Of a stretch of 33,674 nt of DNA, positions 32,745 to 33,674 are shown one piece after another (within the stretch, counting starts at the first letter, position 1; the number at the start of each line of letters is the position of its first letter). Location of the stretch: positions 1-33,674 of the forward strand of contig NZ_JUQO01000218.1 in NCBI RefSeq assembly GCF_001074635.1. Reading direction: 5' to 3'. The DNA comes from Streptococcus mitis (GTDB taxonomy: Bacteria > Bacillota > Bacilli > Lactobacillales > Streptococcaceae). Made by a program: the position numbers and the translations under genes. The notes under the pieces were generated by a model. The model saw only the letters and a program-made list of their open reading frames with translations, had not been told where the DNA came from and searched no databases.

Positions 32745-33599
32745 ATGACCTATGAATACAAGAGCCACATTTATTTAGCAGAGGCAGTTTTAAATGTAAA
32801 GGATTTGGTCAGTCAAACAGCCTTTTATCAGCAAATCATTGGTTTAGAAATCTTATCTCAAACTGAGACAGAGGTCGTTCTGGGACTTGGAGGAAAAGCC
32901 TTGGTACACTTGATTCAAACACAAAAGAGCGGTGAAGTAAGGGAACATTATGGCCTTTACCATCTGGCTATTCTCTTGCCGACACGCAAGGCTTTGGCTG
33001 ATGTCTTGAAACACCTGACGGATTTGCAGATTCCTCTTGTCGGCGGTGCAGACCACGGTTACAGTGAGGCCCTTTATTTGGAGGATTTGGAGGGAAATGG
33101 CATTGAACTCTATCGAGATAAGCCGGTTTCCACATGGGATATTCGAGAAGATGGATGCATTATCGGAGTGACGGAGGCTCTTGCAGCACAGGATATCTAT
33201 GAGTTGGGGGAAAGAGTAGAGCCCTTTACTTTAGCAGAGGGTACGAGAATGGGGCATATTCATCTTTCCGTCAAGGATAGTCGAAAGTCCAGCCAGTTTT
33301 ATCAAAAGGTGTTAGGGCTAGAGGATAAATTCAGTGTGCCTAGTGCTAGTTGGATTGCAGCTGGAGGCTACCATCATCATTTAGCAGTCAACGAATGGGG
33401 AGGAAAAGGCCTAGTTCCGGGTAAGCAAGGCTTGCCAGGTTTGGCCTACTATGTCATCGAAGTCGCACATAAAGAAGAACTGTTAACGATTGGGAAACGA
33501 GTACAAGAAGTTGATGCACCAATCAAGTGGCTGACATCAAGCCAGTTGGAAGTGACAGATCCAGACGGAATCGTGACCCGTATTCGCTTAGCTAGATAG
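32745..33599 (+). CDS. VOC-family protein, glyoxalase/dioxygenase type
   Basis: The 284 residues hold two vicinal-oxygen-chelate domains: about 8-130 (AEAVLNVKDLVSQTAFYQQIIGLEIL, then LYLEDLEGNGIELYRD) and 168-284 (RMGHIHLSVKDSRKSSQFYQKVLGLEDKF, then LEVTDPDGIVTRIR). Possible metal ligands are His171 and the two acidic residues at the strand ends. The layout resembles CatE-type catechol-2,3-dioxygenases of Bacillus, often of unknown substrate. It has its own promoter and GAGA before the ATG. Function is not certain beyond the family. Confidence 0.85.
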   Translation: MTYEYKSHIYLAEAVLNVKDLVSQTAFYQQIIGLEILSQTETEVVLGLGGKALVHLIQTQKSGEVREHYGLYHLAILLPTRKALADVLKHLTDLQIPLVGGADHGYSEALYLEDLEGNGIELYRDKPVSTWDIREDGCIIGVTEALAAQDIYELGERVEPFTLAEGTRMGHIHLSVKDSRKSSQFYQKVLGLEDKFSVPSASWIAAGGYHHHLAVNEWGGKGLVPGKQGLPGLAYYVIEVAHKEELLTIGKRVQEVDAPIKWLTSSQLEVTDPDGIVTRIRLAR

Positions 33600-33622
33600 G
33601 ATGTGATAAAGACAAGCATCTA

Positions 33623-33674
33623 ATACTCAATGAAAATCAAAGAGCAAACTAGGAAACTAGCCGCAGGCTGTACT
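33623..33674 (+). repeat. BOX element, boxA part, cut by window end
   Basis: ATACTCAATGAAAATCAAAG followed by AGCAAACTAGGAAACTAGCC and GCAGGCTGTACT is the boxA module of the pneumococcal BOX repeat as I know it. It continues beyond the window. BOX elements are short, non-coding intergenic repeats of the S. pneumoniae and S. mitis group. Confidence 0.88.

Noticed and set aside
1-33674. CRISPR arrays, prophage, transposase, rRNA or tRNA genes
   Set aside because: None was visible: no spaced repeats of 25-40 bp, no transposase-like frame and no RNA gene signature.

Overview
The window reads as the chromosome of a Streptococcus mitis-group bacterium: S. pneumoniae or a close relative such as S. 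mitis or S. pseudopneumoniae. The evidence is ComA and ComB, which look almost identical to the pneumococcal proteins as I remember them, the pneumococcal gene order comAB-purCLFMNHDEKB-regulator-bgaC-PTS-agaS-galM, a choline-binding surface protein, and the start of a BOX element at the right edge. The species call is inference from memory, not from a search. No rRNA or tRNA gene, CRISPR array or complete insertion sequence was seen.

Layout. (1) 1-1500: a cluster of very small genes. Three encode double-glycine-leader, bacteriocin-like peptides, one a leaderless hydrophobic peptide, one a 62-residue membrane protein flanked by two copies of the same terminator. There is also a possible 17-residue peptide and a decayed peptide gene. 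(2) 1574-5089: comA and comB, the exporter that processes double-glycine peptides, behind a textbook ComE direct-repeat promoter. (3) 5259-23131: the purine pathway on the plus strand (purC, L, F, M, N, H, D, E, K, B). It is interrupted by a GNAT acetyltransferase, a purH fragment and a VanZ-like gene between purN and purH, by a structured non-coding segment between purD and purE, and by an AT-rich insert with a four-helix membrane protein and a Ser/Thr protein kinase between purK and purB. (4) 23346-31225: a divergent GntR/UTRA regulator facing an operon for uptake and use of galactosides or amino sugars (bgaC beta-galactosidase, a complete mannose-family PTS IIB-IIC-IID-IIA, agaS, galM), with a strong promoter and a perfect CcpA cre site. 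(5) 31362-33674: a secreted CAP-domain choline-binding protein, a two-domain VOC protein and the first part of a BOX repeat.

How the genes fit together. ComAB cuts and exports double-glycine peptides, above all competence-stimulating peptide, so a cluster of such peptides just upstream suggests a competence-linked bacteriocin locus. The pur genes encode ten of the proteins of de novo IMP and AMP synthesis. The sugar operon would release galactose from host glycans with BgaC, import a sugar with phosphorylation, and process it with AgaS and GalM. The most unusual parts are the peptide cluster, the purD-purE RNA-like element with two competing stems, and the kinase gene, which is bracketed by a 10-bp direct repeat containing the purB ribosome binding site.
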